Shown: positions 36,960 to 47,799 of the stretch, piece after piece
Layout of the letters: each line of letters begins with the position of its first letter
How positions within the stretch are numbered: the first letter of the stretch is position 1
Assembly (NCBI RefSeq): GCF_000712595.1
Contig: NZ_JOTN01000001.1
Location: 171,901-235,900 of the forward strand
Direction: 5' to 3'
Length of the DNA: 64,000 bases
DNA from: Bacillus manliponensis
GTDB taxonomy: Bacteria > Bacillota > Bacilli > Bacillales > Bacillaceae_G
Program-made: the position numbers and the translations under genes
Notes under the pieces: model-generated
Told to the model about the DNA's origin: nothing
Seen by the model: only the letters and a program-made list of their open reading frames with translations
Database searches by the model: none

Positions 36960-37262
36960 TTATACTCTCATTGATAGCGCTGCTTCTAAGACCGCTTCTC
37001 CATTGCAAAGCCCATAATGCATCGGGGCAATGACATCAACAGGAATACCTTTTTCTTTACAAAGCTCTTTCATCTTTGGAAGTAAATAGCGTACTTGTGG
37101 ACCAAGCAGTAATACATGAGCAGCATCGATATGATCATGGACTTCCGATTGAGATACAGCCCAAATTTTCGCATCTACCCCTTTTGCCTCTGCCGCTTTC
37201 TCCATTTTTGTCACAAGCAAACTTGTCGACATACCAGCATTACAGCAAAGTAAAATATTCAT
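36960..37262 (-). CDS. Second PTS cellobiose-family EIIB
   Basis: 100 residues with active Cys7 in CCNAGMSTS and [12 protein letters not shown]. First gene of the EIIB-EIIC-EIIA operon. No -24/-12 element was found in the 600 bp upstream, unlike the neighbouring operon, so control may differ. RBS GGGAGGGA 6 nt before the ATG. Confidence 0.92.
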   Translation of the reverse strand: MNILLCCNAGMSTSLLVTKMEKAAEAKGVDAKIWAVSQSEVHDHIDAAHVLLLGPQVRYLLPKMKELCKEKGIPVDVIAPMHYGLCNGEAVLEAALSMRV

Positions 37263-37923
37263 TCAATCCCTCCCTTTTCTTTAGGTGGCTAAAATCGTAG
37301 CAGCATCAACTTTATGTACATGACTAGGTTACAAATATATATGTCTATATTACTTAGGATATGACAAGCGTATTGAAGAAATTTAGTAACTACTCAGTTA
37401 CTCTATAAAAAACAACAATCCTTTTTTAAAACGGGCCAGTGGGACTGGCGATGTATAGAAGCGGTCAGTTCCTTTTCCTACCACGTGCAAAGTTTGAAAA
37501 CAAAGAAAGCAGCAAGGTGTAGGGCAATTTTTATCTTCATAGCAGCAATTTGTTCACTTGGATAATCCCCTTTACCAAACTTTTAAATTCAGTGTAGGTC
37601 TTAGTAGTTACGAAATTTATATATAAATACAAGTTAAAGAACGAACCCACTTTCTTTTTTGGTAGAACAGTAGGTCCCTCCATGTGCACCTTTCCCTACC
37701 GCGCGCCAAGTTACAACAGATGGATGAAGTGCGTACATTTCCATTCTTATATACGGGCGTTTGAAACAGTTAAGTTGGATATGCAAAATTAGTATATAAA
37801 AATTATACATATAACAAAAAATAATGAGTTTTCCTTCTTTTTTTACTTTATAATCTTCCTAGAAAATAGAAGAACAAATCTGTATAATGGGGCAGTATGA
37901 CTTTTTAACTGGAGGGTATTTAT
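37263..37923. other. Intergenic region with two conserved-loop repeats
   Basis: 660 bp without a gene. A copy of the conserved-loop repeat lies at about 37415-37500 (GGGACTGGC-GATGTATAGAAG-CGGTCAGTTCC, then GTTTGAAAAC) and a decayed one at about 37645-37715 (TAGGTCCCTCCATGTGCACC). TATAAT-like sequence at 37849 may serve the symporter gene. Confidence 0.55.
37415..37500 (+). repeat. Conserved-loop hairpin repeat
   Basis: Arms GGGACTGGC and GGTCAGTTCC flank loop ATGTATAGAAGC, matching the copy at 51385-51471; preceded by a T-rich stretch and followed by AAAGTTTGAAAAC. Confidence 0.7.
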
Positions 37924-39138
37924 ATGAAAGCCTATCGCTTTTCACTTATTTTATTATCTTCCATCCTAATTGGTGGTATTATAGGTTATTTCATGGGCGC
38001 TGACGCGGTAATGTTAAAACCATTTGGCGACATTTTCTTAAACTTAATGTTTACAATTGTTGTACCACTTGTATTCTTTAGCATCGCATCATCGATTGCG
38101 AATATGGATGGATTAAAACGTTTCGGAAAAATTATCTCTAGCATGATTGGAACGTTTTTAGTAACAGGATTCCTTGCTGCAGTATTTATGATTGCTGTTG
38201 TACTTATTTTCCCACCTGCTCAAGGTGCTGTTATTGAAATGGCAAAACCAGAACAAGCAGAAACCATTAGTGTAGCTGACCAAATCGTTGGTATTTTCAC
38301 TGTTTCTGACTTTGCTGACTTGCTATCTCGTCAAAACATGCTTGCCCTTATTTTCTTCTCTATTTTAATGGGTATCGCAACTTCTACGAGCGGTGAAAAA
38401 GGAAAACCATTTGCAGCATTCTTAAAATCTGGTGCAGAAATTTCAATGAAAGTTGTATCGTACATTATGTACTATGCTCCAATCGGTCTTGGTGCATATT
38501 TCGCAGCACTAGTTGGTGAGTTCGGACCACAATTACTTGGAACATACTTCCGCGCGTCTGTTATTTACTACACAGCCGCAATCGTATATTTCATCGTCTT
38601 CTTTACACTGTATGCATATGTCGCAGGACGTAAACAAGGTGTGAAAGTATTTTGGAAGAACATGGTGTCTCCTACAGTAACATCACTTGCAACTTGTAGT
38701 AGTGCCGCAAGTATTCCAGCAAACTTAGAAGCGACAAAGAAGATGGGTATTTCTTCTGATATTCGTGAAACTGTTGTCCTACTTGGTTCAACACTTCATA
38801 AAGATGGTTCTGTTTTAGGTGGCGTTATTAAAATTGCATTTTTATTTGGAGTATTTAACATGCAATTTACAGATCCGAAAACAATCGCAATCGCAATTGT
38901 TGTTTCCATGTTAGTTGGAACTGTAATGGGTGCAATCCCAGGCGGCGGTATGATTGGTGAAATGTTAATTCTTTCTCTATACGGCTTCCCACCAGAAGCT
39001 CTTCCAATCATCGCAGCAATTAGTACCATTATCGATCCACCTGCTACAATGTTAAACGCGACAGGTGACAACGCTTGTGCTGTGTTAACAGCTCGTTTTG
39101 TAGAAGGTAAGAACTGGCTGAAAAAACAAATTGCTTAA
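37924..39138 (+). CDS. Dicarboxylate/amino acid:cation symporter (DAACS)
   Basis: 404 residues of the DAACS (GltP/TcyP) family: eight helices plus two re-entrant loops, with the serine-rich loop TCSSAASIPANLEA (about 259-272), STLHKDGSVLGG and the substrate/cation region ATGDNACAVLTAR near the C-terminus. Imports glutamate, aspartate, cystine or a C4-dicarboxylate with Na+ or H+; the exact substrate is not evident. RBS GGAGGG. Monocistronic with its own terminator. Confidence 0.9.
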   Translation: MKAYRFSLILLSSILIGGIIGYFMGADAVMLKPFGDIFLNLMFTIVVPLVFFSIASSIANMDGLKRFGKIISSMIGTFLVTGFLAAVFMIAVVLIFPPAQGAVIEMAKPEQAETISVADQIVGIFTVSDFADLLSRQNMLALIFFSILMGIATSTSGEKGKPFAAFLKSGAEISMKVVSYIMYYAPIGLGAYFAALVGEFGPQLLGTYFRASVIYYTAAIVYFIVFFTLYAYVAGRKQGVKVFWKNMVSPTVTSLATCSSAASIPANLEATKKMGISSDIRETVVLLGSTLHKDGSVLGGVIKIAFLFGVFNMQFTDPKTIAIAIVVSMLVGTVMGAIPGGGMIGEMLILSLYGFPPEALPIIAAISTIIDPPATMLNATGDNACAVLTARFVEGKNWLKKQIA

Positions 39139-39145
39139 TAAATAT

Positions 39146-39175
39146 AAAGAGGGTGCCAAGTTTAGCACCCTCTTT
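39146..39175. terminator. Convergent terminator
   Basis: Perfect 11-bp stem AAAGAGGGTGC / GCACCCTCTTT with an 8-nt loop between the converging symporter and GH8-like genes. Confidence 0.8.
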
Positions 39176-40238
39176 ACATTTCAGTTTCCGCTAACAAAGG
39201 AAGTACATTATCAAAAATATGTGTATCTTTCTCTTTTCCTGTTACATATCCGCCATAAAAGCGACTCCACAACCAATCATTTCGAAACATCGTCATTCTA
39301 TCATACAATTCATTTGCAAATGCTGTTTCATCTTCTTCTAATAAATATAAAATTGTTAAACCGTAAGCAGCCGGTGATTCAAATGAAGCAGCTGGTTTTC
39401 CACTCTCCAAATGATATCTTCCATATAATTTTCCTTCTTGTTCAAACGTTTGTTTTAAAAACTTCAAATACGCGTCAGACTTTAATCCAGCTAGACTACG
39501 GTGGTATGCAACGTAAGATTGGTCAATAAGATTCACTTCTTTATCATATGTGAATGAACCATCCTTTTCATACGTTTTTGGGAATGCCCAGCCATGCCTT
39601 GGGTAATCAGCTAAAAACTGAACAACCTCATTATAATCTTCCTCCGTAATTTTCCCGTACTTCTTCATATAAAAGAATGCTTTTGGATTTACATATGAAG
39701 TCGTTAACGTCTCATTACTTACCTTAGCTTCTGCATCATAGTAATCGACAAAGAATCGTCCTTTTTTGTTATGTTGCAAAACCGCATCACTAATACGATC
39801 AGCAAGCTGTTTATAACGATTTTCATCATACAATTCATACGCTCTATAAAGTTGCTCAATGATACGTAAATCATCAATAAGAGCATTTGTCCTCGTTTGC
39901 CTTTCGCCAGAAGGCTCAATTTTCCATAACACGATATTTGTCTTATCTAAAAACTCAGATTGAATCACTTTCATCTGCTCATCAAATAACGATTGGTCCT
40001 TCTTATCGAGTGCATATTGTAACCAAAGGCCGGCAGATTCCGATAAAGCTTCACGCCCTGCAGCAATATCTGTACCACCTTCTTCACTCTCTAACCGATA
40101 TGTTGCTAACGTTCCATTTTCATTCAGCATATCGCGCATAATAAATTTTTCTGTTGCATTTCCATATGTACGAATATAAACAGCACTCCCGATAAGGATG
40201 ACAAATACAATAATTGCTATGTACCATTTCTTATTCAA
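39174..40238 (-). CDS. GH8-like (six-hairpin) glycosidase, membrane-anchored
   Basis: 354 residues: signal anchor (MNKKWYIAIIVFVILIGSAV) and an extracellular alpha-helical domain with DLRIIEQLYRAYELY, SYVNPKAFFYMKKYG and SFESPAAYGLTILYLL, resembling GH8-family proteins such as B. subtilis YdaJ and Listeria PssZ tied to exopolysaccharide synthesis. The catalytic acid could not be assigned with confidence. A YdaK/YdaM-like pair lies 17 kb away in this window; a functional link is speculation. Confidence 0.7.
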   Translation of the reverse strand: MNKKWYIAIIVFVILIGSAVYIRTYGNATEKFIMRDMLNENGTLATYRLESEEGGTDIAAGREALSESAGLWLQYALDKKDQSLFDEQMKVIQSEFLDKTNIVLWKIEPSGERQTRTNALIDDLRIIEQLYRAYELYDENRYKQLADRISDAVLQHNKKGRFFVDYYDAEAKVSNETLTTSYVNPKAFFYMKKYGKITEEDYNEVVQFLADYPRHGWAFPKTYEKDGSFTYDKEVNLIDQSYVAYHRSLAGLKSDAYLKFLKQTFEQEGKLYGRYHLESGKPAASFESPAAYGLTILYLLEEDETAFANELYDRMTMFRNDWLWSRFYGGYVTGKEKDTHIFDNVLPLLAETEM

Positions 40239-40310
40239 CGTATTCCCCCCTTATTTCTACTATACACTTTCTTTTTCATTGTAGGCAGTTACTTCACTGT
40301 TATACGCACA

Positions 40311-40457
40311 TAAAATGAAACTTCAATCAACGGGGTTTTCTCCATCCCCCGCTGATTGTTAGCCCGACCAATCGGGCTTTTACTCTCCCCCTAAACTTCT
40401 TCGCTTTCTCTCAAGTTTTGAGGTTGGAGTCTTACAGCCTGCAAATAGTGGAATGAA
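40311..40457 (+). repeat. Dispersed three-hairpin repeat, copy 4 (variant)
   Basis: Starts TAAAATGAAAC; keeps hairpin 1 (AATCAACGGGG/CCCCGCTGATT) and hairpin 2 (AGCCCG/CGGGCT) but the third hairpin has lost the 5' arm of its outer stem, and the end has drifted to GTGGAATGAA. Confidence 0.7.
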
Positions 40458-40528
40458 GTAATCTCCTTTCGCCTGAAACATCGCTAGATCCCCTATTCAA
40501 ACTTTAAAAGAAAATTCTCTATAATAAA

Positions 40529-40556
40529 AAAGGTAACCCTCTTACGGATTACCTTT
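40529..40556 (-). terminator. Terminator of the 47-aa gene
   Basis: On the minus strand AAAGGTAATCC-GTAAGA-GGGTTACCTTT pairs fully with one G-U and is followed by T6. Confidence 0.7.
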
Positions 40557-40582
40557 CCCTTTCTTCCCTCTATTTTATCTAC

Positions 40583-40726
40583 TTATACACTTTCTTTTGT
40601 TGGTCGATATAAAGTTTGTACAAGACGATCATATTCCTGACGTGTAATTTCTTTATTGTACAATTTTAATAGTAAGTCTTTATGTTCTTTTGAAAATGCC
40701 ATTTTTTTAATGACTTCAGGATACAT
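40583..40726 (-). CDS. Small uncharacterised protein, 47 aa
   Basis: Starts MYPEVIKKMAFSKEHKDLLL and ends TLYRPTKESV; charged, mostly helical in character, no membrane segment or signal. Support: a near-ideal RBS (GGAGGGA) 7 nt before the ATG, a fitting terminator just downstream, and sensible codon use. I do not recognise the family. It lies alone between the GH8-like gene and cydA, with a conserved-loop repeat upstream. Confidence 0.7.
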   Translation of the reverse strand: MYPEVIKKMAFSKEHKDLLLKLYNKEITRQEYDRLVQTLYRPTKESV

Positions 40727-41163
40727 GAAAACTTCCCTCCGTTTCATGAGAACTCTTCCATTTAATCATTGATTACCGAAAACAGAACTTGTGTTCGCTA
40801 GATTATTATAAAAGACTTTTTCAAAAAACACAACAAAATAATAAATTCTTTCTATATACATTCACTTTGCGTCTCACACAGCTCATCCACCGCTGAAAAC
40901 ACAAAAGGAAATTCTAATTATCTACCTTTATTTCTAATCTTTTATCCTATTACTCGGTCGCGGCTAAAAAAGGCTCTGACCGTTTCTACACTCCGCCGGG
41001 AGCTCTATTCAACCCTAAAAAAGACGGTTTTTTATTTTTTAGAATATTTCAACATTATATTATCATAATCCCTCTAAAAATACATATATATTTTTTGGAT
41101 TTTTTTTGAATAAAATCTATCTATCAGTAAGAAAATAATGGCAAAAAGAAGAGGAGTAAATAT
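40727..41163. other. Intergenic region upstream of cydA
   Basis: 437 bp holding the conserved-loop repeat (about 40950-41030) and the unmapped promoters of the small gene and cydAB. No Rex-type TTGTGAA...TTCACAA site was found. Confidence 0.45.
40950..41030 (-). repeat. Conserved-loop hairpin repeat (reverse)
   Basis: Read on the minus strand: GAATAGAGCTCCCGGC-GGAGTGTAGAAAC-GGTCAGAGCC, aligning with the copies at 48935 and 51385 around the GTAGAAACGGTCAG core. Confidence 0.65.
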
Positions 41164-42516
41164 ATGGATACTGTTACATTATCGCGAGCTTTCTTCGGTT
41201 CATCGTTAGCATTTCATATCATTTTCGCGACACTCGGTATCGGACTTTCTTTAATGATTTTTATAAGCGAAGTGTTATATCAAGTAAAGAAAGATTCTGA
41301 TTATGCGGTAATGGCAAAAAGATGGACGAAAGCTTTTGCTATTCTTCTCGGCGTTGCCATTCCAACTGGAACGATTGTTGGTGTGCAAATTTCCTTACTT
41401 TGGCCAGGTTTTGCAAAAATTGTCGGACAAGTTATTTCCGTTCCGTTCCAAATTGAGATTTTCGCCTTCTTTTTAGAAGCGTTATTTATGTCCATTTACG
41501 TATATGCAGCCGATAAGTTACCACCTGTTATGCGATTAATTTCGCTCTTTTTTGTTATGCTCGGCGCTACAGCTTCTGCGGTACTTATTACATCAGCGAA
41601 TACGTGGATGAATACACCTGCTGGCTTTTCTATGAACCCAGATGGCTCTGTTTATAATGTGGACCCTTGGAAAGCATTCTTTAATCCAAGCTTTTTCACC
41701 AGTTCTTTTCATGTTGTCATTACTGCTTATGCAACAGGGGCCGCTGTTATCGCTTCGATTGCAGGCTTTAAACTATTAAAACGAAGTAGTGAAAGAGAAA
41801 TTGCTTACCATAAAAAAGGGCTATTTTTAGGATTAACAGTCACTTTTATTACAGGTGCCATTATGTGGATGTCTGGTCATTCTTCTGCTGTTGCCCTTCA
41901 TGAACATTCACCTGAAAAGCTAGCGGCAGCTGAAGGTTTATTTGAAACACAGTCCCATGCTCCGCTTACAATTGGCGGCATTGTTGATCCAAATACACAT
42001 GAAATGGTATATGGTCTTGAAATCCCTGCCATGCTCAGTATGTTAGTCGATTTCTCCCCTGATACTGTTGTAAAAGGATTAGAAGAGTTCCCAGAAGAAA
42101 CATGGCCACCATTTTATACACATGTCTTTTTCAATTTAATGGTTGGCACAGCAGCATATACATTTTTCATTGCCGCTCTTGCACTTGCATATTGGTTCTT
42201 TATTTATAAGAAGAAAGGGGCACATTTTCCGAAGTGGCTTCTTTGGACGATTGCTGCTTGTGGACCAATTATGATGCTCGGCATTGAATTTGGCTGGATT
42301 TTCAGCTGTAGCGGCCGCCAACCTTGGACAATTTATGGGATGCAGCGCACGATGGATGCCGCAACACGTGCTGATTTTGTTGGCCCGTTATTTATTGTCT
42401 TTGTCTTGTTGTACATTTTCCTTGGTGCTTTAACAATTTTTGTTCTGCGCACATTCTTTAAACGTCATCCACTTGTAAATGATTTAAATAAAGGTGGAGG
42501 TGAGTCACATGCATGA
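41164..42516 (+). CDS. cydA: Cytochrome bd ubiquinol/menaquinol oxidase subunit I
   Basis: 450 residues, the short-Q-loop form. Nine helices; heme-ligand His near 18 (SLAFHIIFATLG), His in TSSFHVVITAY (about 184), and the conserved GRQPWTIYG motif. Terminal oxidase with high oxygen affinity. RBS GAGGAG. Overlaps cydB by 8 bp. CydCD, needed for assembly, are not adjacent as they are in B. subtilis. Confidence 0.95.
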   Translation: MDTVTLSRAFFGSSLAFHIIFATLGIGLSLMIFISEVLYQVKKDSDYAVMAKRWTKAFAILLGVAIPTGTIVGVQISLLWPGFAKIVGQVISVPFQIEIFAFFLEALFMSIYVYAADKLPPVMRLISLFFVMLGATASAVLITSANTWMNTPAGFSMNPDGSVYNVDPWKAFFNPSFFTSSFHVVITAYATGAAVIASIAGFKLLKRSSEREIAYHKKGLFLGLTVTFITGAIMWMSGHSSAVALHEHSPEKLAAAEGLFETQSHAPLTIGGIVDPNTHEMVYGLEIPAMLSMLVDFSPDTVVKGLEEFPEETWPPFYTHVFFNLMVGTAAYTFFIAALALAYWFFIYKKKGAHFPKWLLWTIAACGPIMMLGIEFGWIFSCSGRQPWTIYGMQRTMDAATRADFVGPLFIVFVLLYIFLGALTIFVLRTFFKRHPLVNDLNKGGGESHA

Positions 42517-43534
42517 AGCGAGTATTGCCATCCTTATTTTATGGGCATTGGTATTCGTCTATAGTATTTTAGGTTCTATTGATTTTGGTGCGGGATTTTG
42601 GGGCATGGCGTTTGCTAAACATCCAACTCTTGCAAGTAAATTAGCTAATCGTTACTTATCACCAACATGGGAGGTAACAAATACATTTCTTGTTTTCGTT
42701 GTTGTAGCGTTTTTAGGTTTCTTTCCAAAGGCTACTTTCACACTTGCAACTGTAATGTTTGTACCTGTCACATTAATTCTTGTGCTCGTTGCCATTCGTA
42801 GTACGTTTATGGTATTTGCCTACTCCCTTCCAAAGTATGAGCGAACAATGCGTATCATTTCAGGTATTACCGGCTTGTTAGTTCCGGCACTTTTAATTAC
42901 AGTGTTACCTGTTACAGAAGGTGGATTTATTTCTATTGAAAATGGAGAAGAGACACTTCTATATGGAAAATTATTATCCAGCCCTGTTATCTATTGGTAT
43001 ATGCTATTTGGGCTCACTTCTGAATTATTTTTATCAGCACTGTTTCTTGCCGACTTTGCGCGAGAGCAAAAATCAGAAGACACATATCGACTATATCGAA
43101 AGTGTGCAATCTTACTTGGACCCGCAACACTTGTAACTGCCATCGTTGCTCTTGCAGTGATGAACCCAGAATCAAGCTGGCTCCTGGAAGGATTACTAAA
43201 ACAATTCCCATGGTTCGCCATCTCCTTACTATGCTTTGTTATAGGCTATTCTTCACTATGGTGGACAAATAAAAAACATGGCGGACTTGGCTGGCCACGA
43301 GTGGCTGTACTAGCAGTTGTCGCACAATACGGATTTGCAAGCTACGCATATGGCGCTGCTCATTTGCCGTACATCATTTATCCAGATGTGACTGTATATA
43401 CAAGCTTTACAACGACAGAAACATTTTATGCCCTACTCATTTTGTACGCAGTCGGCATCGCGATTTTACTTCCAGGCTTTATCTTCTTCTGGAATTTGTT
43501 CCTAAAAGACCGGACGTTTTTAAAAGAAAAGTAA
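42509..43534 (+). CDS. cydB: Cytochrome bd oxidase subunit II
   Basis: 341 residues from the ATG at 42509, where GGAGGTGAG gives the right spacing; a GTG 15 nt earlier lies inside that site. Eight or nine helices; GSIDFGAGFWG near the N-terminus and SPTWEVTNTFLVF are typical of CydB. Translationally coupled to cydA. Confidence 0.94.
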   Translation: MHEASIAILILWALVFVYSILGSIDFGAGFWGMAFAKHPTLASKLANRYLSPTWEVTNTFLVFVVVAFLGFFPKATFTLATVMFVPVTLILVLVAIRSTFMVFAYSLPKYERTMRIISGITGLLVPALLITVLPVTEGGFISIENGEETLLYGKLLSSPVIYWYMLFGLTSELFLSALFLADFAREQKSEDTYRLYRKCAILLGPATLVTAIVALAVMNPESSWLLEGLLKQFPWFAISLLCFVIGYSSLWWTNKKHGGLGWPRVAVLAVVAQYGFASYAYGAAHLPYIIYPDVTVYTSFTTTETFYALLILYAVGIAILLPGFIFFWNLFLKDRTFLKEK

Positions 43535-43539
43535 ACGAA

Positions 43540-43571
43540 AAATCCCCTCGTTTATCCGGACGAGGGGATTT
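43540..43571. terminator. Convergent terminator cydB / thiC
   Basis: Perfect 11-bp stem AAATCCCCTCG / CGAGGGGATTT with a 10-nt loop between converging genes. Confidence 0.85.
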
Positions 43572-43618
43572 CTATATATGTTAAGTTAGGTACACATCAT
43601 TATAGAGAGGAATAACTT

Positions 43619-45451
<1,833 letters not shown>

Positions 45452-45462
45452 CTAAAGTTAAG

Positions 45463-45572
45463 TGGCTAGCCCTTTGCGTCTAAGAACCTTCCGCACGAGA
45501 AAGTAAGGAACACTTTCTGTGCGAAAGAACCTTAGCCAATCAGAGCTGAACGAGCCACCACCGCTTTTCTTT
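45463..45572 (-). repeat. Modular hairpin repeat inside the thiC leader
   Basis: One unit of the family at 58546-59070: TAAGAACCTTCCGCAC...GTGCGAAAGAACCTTA forms the core hairpin, bounded by GGCTAG and GAGCCACCACCGC. It lies between the riboswitch terminator and the thiC RBS. Confidence 0.75.
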
Positions 45573-45586
45573 AGACAAACAAAAAA

Positions 45587-45617
45587 GCCAGGTCCATACG
45601 TAAATAAGGACCTGGCT
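45587..45617 (-). terminator. Riboswitch expression-platform terminator
   Basis: AGCCAGGTCC / GGACCTGGCT (10 bp) with T6 on the minus strand, immediately 3' of the TPP aptamer. The arm GGACCTGGCT can compete with the aptamer segment GGACCTGATCTGGCT, as expected for a transcriptional OFF switch. Confidence 0.85.
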
Positions 45618-45639
45618 CAATAAGACATCATTATGTAAA

Positions 45640-45738
45640 GCCGTTAACTTCCCCACGCTGGTACGAGCCAGATCAGGTCCAAAGGGTTAAGAAGTTATTA
45701 CACTTCTCTCTCAGCCCAATTTGCATGGGCACCCCTAG
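45640..45738 (-). promoter_or_regulatory. TPP riboswitch (thi box)
   Basis: On the minus strand the conserved pieces appear in order: GGGGTGCCC, GGGCTGAGA, ACCCTTTGGACCTGATCTGG, and CGTACCAGCGTGGGGAAGT. This is the full thi-box aptamer. Thiamin pyrophosphate binding should favour the terminator at 45587 and shut off thiC. Confidence 0.95.
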
Positions 45739-45825
45739 TTTCATACTGTATTCATTTTTCATACTTTCTCATCATACATCATAATTCGAAAAATGCAAAC
45801 CATTTTTATTTTCTGTTTTTTAACT

Positions 45826-47487
45826 TTATGGAATCATCCACGTTAAATAATATGCCTGTACGTATGTCATAATACCTACAATAGTTACAAAGAAAAGACT
45901 ATGCTTAACTGTAAAACGGAATAAATCTGACTCTTTTCCAGCAAGTCCAACCGCTGCACATGCAATTGCGATTGATTGCGGTGAAATCATTTTACCAGTT
46001 ACACCACCCGTTGTATTTGCAGCAACAAGTAATACTTCACTAACACCAATTTGCTGAGCTGTAATTGCTTGTAAATTTGCAAATAACGCATTTGCTGACG
46101 TATCAGAACCTGTTAAAAATACACCGATCCAGCCAAGGAATGGTGAGAAGAATGGGAATAAACTACCTGTTCCCGCCAGTGCTAACGCTAACGTAGACGA
46201 CAAACCAGAATAGTTCGCGATAAACGCAAAGCCAAGTACAAGTCCAATTGATAAGATTGGCATTTTTAATTCCTGTAACGTTTCTTTAAATGTTTCAGCC
46301 GCTTGCTTGGCACTCATCTTTAGTAAAAAAATTGAAATAAAGCACGCAATTAAGATTGCCGTTCCTGTTGCCGAAAGAATATCTAATTTTAAAATTGCTT
46401 CATAAGGCGTTGGCTCATTTACAATTGGCTCCGCCTTCATCACTAAATTATGCAAGACTGGTACTTCGAACTTAAAGACGAGACTTTCTAATGCACCGCC
46501 TGGCATAAATAATGTTTTAAAGAACTTTTGACTCCAAATTACAACCATAATAGTCACCACAATAAACGGCGACCAAGCTTTTACAATCTTTCCAAATGTT
46601 AAGCTTCCTGCTTGAGGTATTTCCGTCGTTGCTGCAACCTCTCCATTTGCTTGTTTTGACTGATAAATCTCCTTTGGCTGCCATACTTTCAAAAATAGCG
46701 CTAAACTTACTAAACTTACAAGTGCGGATGTGATGTCCGGTAACTCCGGTCCAAGAAACGTTGCTGTAATGAACTGCGTAATCGCAAACGATCCACCAGC
46801 AACAAATAAAGCTGGCCACGTTTGTTTTACACCTTTTAATCCATCCATTAAAAAAACGATAAAAAATGGTACAAATAAAGAAAGGAATGGCAATTGGTGC
46901 CCTGCCATTTGACCAATTTTATGTGCATCAATACCTGTCACTTGGCCAGCTACTGTAATCGGAATCCCCATTGCTCCAAACGCTACCGGTGCTGTATTCG
47001 CAATTAAACAAAGTCCAGCTGCGTATAATGGATTTAATCCAAGCCCGGCAAGAAGCGCTGCTGTAATCGCTACCGGCGCACCAAACCCTGCCGCTCCTTC
47101 TAAAAAAGCCCCAAATGAAAATCCAATTAAAATGACAAGTAAACGATGATCATTTGTAATTGCTAACACAGATGAACGAATCATATCAAACTGCCCGGTC
47201 TTTACAGAAATTTTATATAAAAATACTGATGTAATAATAATCCAAGCAATTGGCCAAAGTCCATATGCAAAGCCGTATCCCGTTGCTGCCATCGCCATTG
47301 TAAATGGCATCTTATATACAAAAATAGCAATTAATACGGTTAATAAAACTGTAATAAATCCTGCTGTATGTCCTTTCATACGAAACACAGCAAGCGCTAA
47401 AAAGAAAAAAACAATTGGAATTAGTGCTACTGCTGCCGAAAGCCAAATGTTATGAAATGGATCATACACTTGTACCCATGTCCCCAT
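45826..47487 (-). CDS. L-lactate permease (LctP family)
   Basis: 553 residues from the ATG at 47487 (GGGGAG 7 nt upstream; a GTG one codon earlier is possible), about 13 membrane helices. [52 protein letters not shown] and [17 protein letters not shown] are LctP-family signatures. Imports L-lactate (and possibly glycolate) with protons. A cre-like sequence lies about 110 bp upstream. Confidence 0.93.
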   Translation of the reverse strand: MGTWVQVYDPFHNIWLSAAVALIPIVFFFLALAVFRMKGHTAGFITVLLTVLIAIFVYKMPFTMAMAATGYGFAYGLWPIAWIIITSVFLYKISVKTGQFDMIRSSVLAITNDHRLLVILIGFSFGAFLEGAAGFGAPVAITAALLAGLGLNPLYAAGLCLIANTAPVAFGAMGIPITVAGQVTGIDAHKIGQMAGHQLPFLSLFVPFFIVFLMDGLKGVKQTWPALFVAGGSFAITQFITATFLGPELPDITSALVSLVSLALFLKVWQPKEIYQSKQANGEVAATTEIPQAGSLTFGKIVKAWSPFIVVTIMVVIWSQKFFKTLFMPGGALESLVFKFEVPVLHNLVMKAEPIVNEPTPYEAILKLDILSATGTAILIACFISIFLLKMSAKQAAETFKETLQELKMPILSIGLVLGFAFIANYSGLSSTLALALAGTGSLFPFFSPFLGWIGVFLTGSDTSANALFANLQAITAQQIGVSEVLLVAANTTGGVTGKMISPQSIAIACAAVGLAGKESDLFRFTVKHSLFFVTIVGIMTYVQAYYLTWMIP

Positions 47488-47594
47488 CACTCATCTCCCC
47501 TTCTATTATGTTATCCCCTATTTTTATATTTCTTCTCTTCATCATAAGGCCATCCGGTCATCATACCTTTATAACAAAATAAAAAAACGATTAT

Positions 47595-47608
47595 AGAAAC
47601 CGTTTTCA
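47595..47608. promoter_or_regulatory. Possible cre (CcpA) site upstream of the lactate permease
   Basis: AGAAACCGTTTTCA has one mismatch (first base) to TGWNANCGNTNWCA. Lactate uptake is often catabolite-repressed, but support is consensus only. Confidence 0.35.
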
Positions 47609-47686
47609 AGAAGAAATGTTAATTATACTTTACCATATCTTTCCCCGTCCAAAAAGATATTTTTTCAATATTGTTACTAATTCCTC

Positions 47687-47731
47687 ATTTAAACAAACGT
47701 TTGATAAAAAACACTCGCATTTCGCGAGTGT
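47687..47731. other. Palindrome plus hairpin module
   Basis: ATTTAAACAAACGTTTGAT (47687-47705, core CAAACGTTTG) is followed by a terminator-like hairpin ACACTCGC-ATTTC-GCGAGTGT (47711-47731). The same 19-mer followed by an unrelated hairpin occurs at 59071-59129. Confidence 0.6.
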
Positions 47732-47733
47732 TT

Positions 47734-47799
47734 CTTATCCCACTATTTGCGGGCTGATACTCAGAGGGGCTCTGCCCTCCTGAATGAAGTTTCACTTTA
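47734..47799 (-). repeat. Dispersed three-hairpin repeat, short copy 5
   Basis: A 66-bp version starting TAAAGTGAAACTTCATTCAG and ending GGGATAAG; hairpins 2 and most of 3 are missing. Its first TAA is the stop codon of the minus-strand DUF2227 gene. Confidence 0.7.

Noticed and set aside
40727-41163. Rex operator for cydAB
   Set aside because: No TTGTGAA-N4-TTCACAA-like palindrome was found in the upstream region.
46517-46912. Overlapping frames inside the lactate permease gene
   Set aside because: They are shadows of a conserved membrane protein in other frames and have no start signals.
47691-47704. LexA (SOS) box
   Set aside because: Two of the outer consensus bases differ, neighbours are not SOS genes, and the motif recurs beside terminators.
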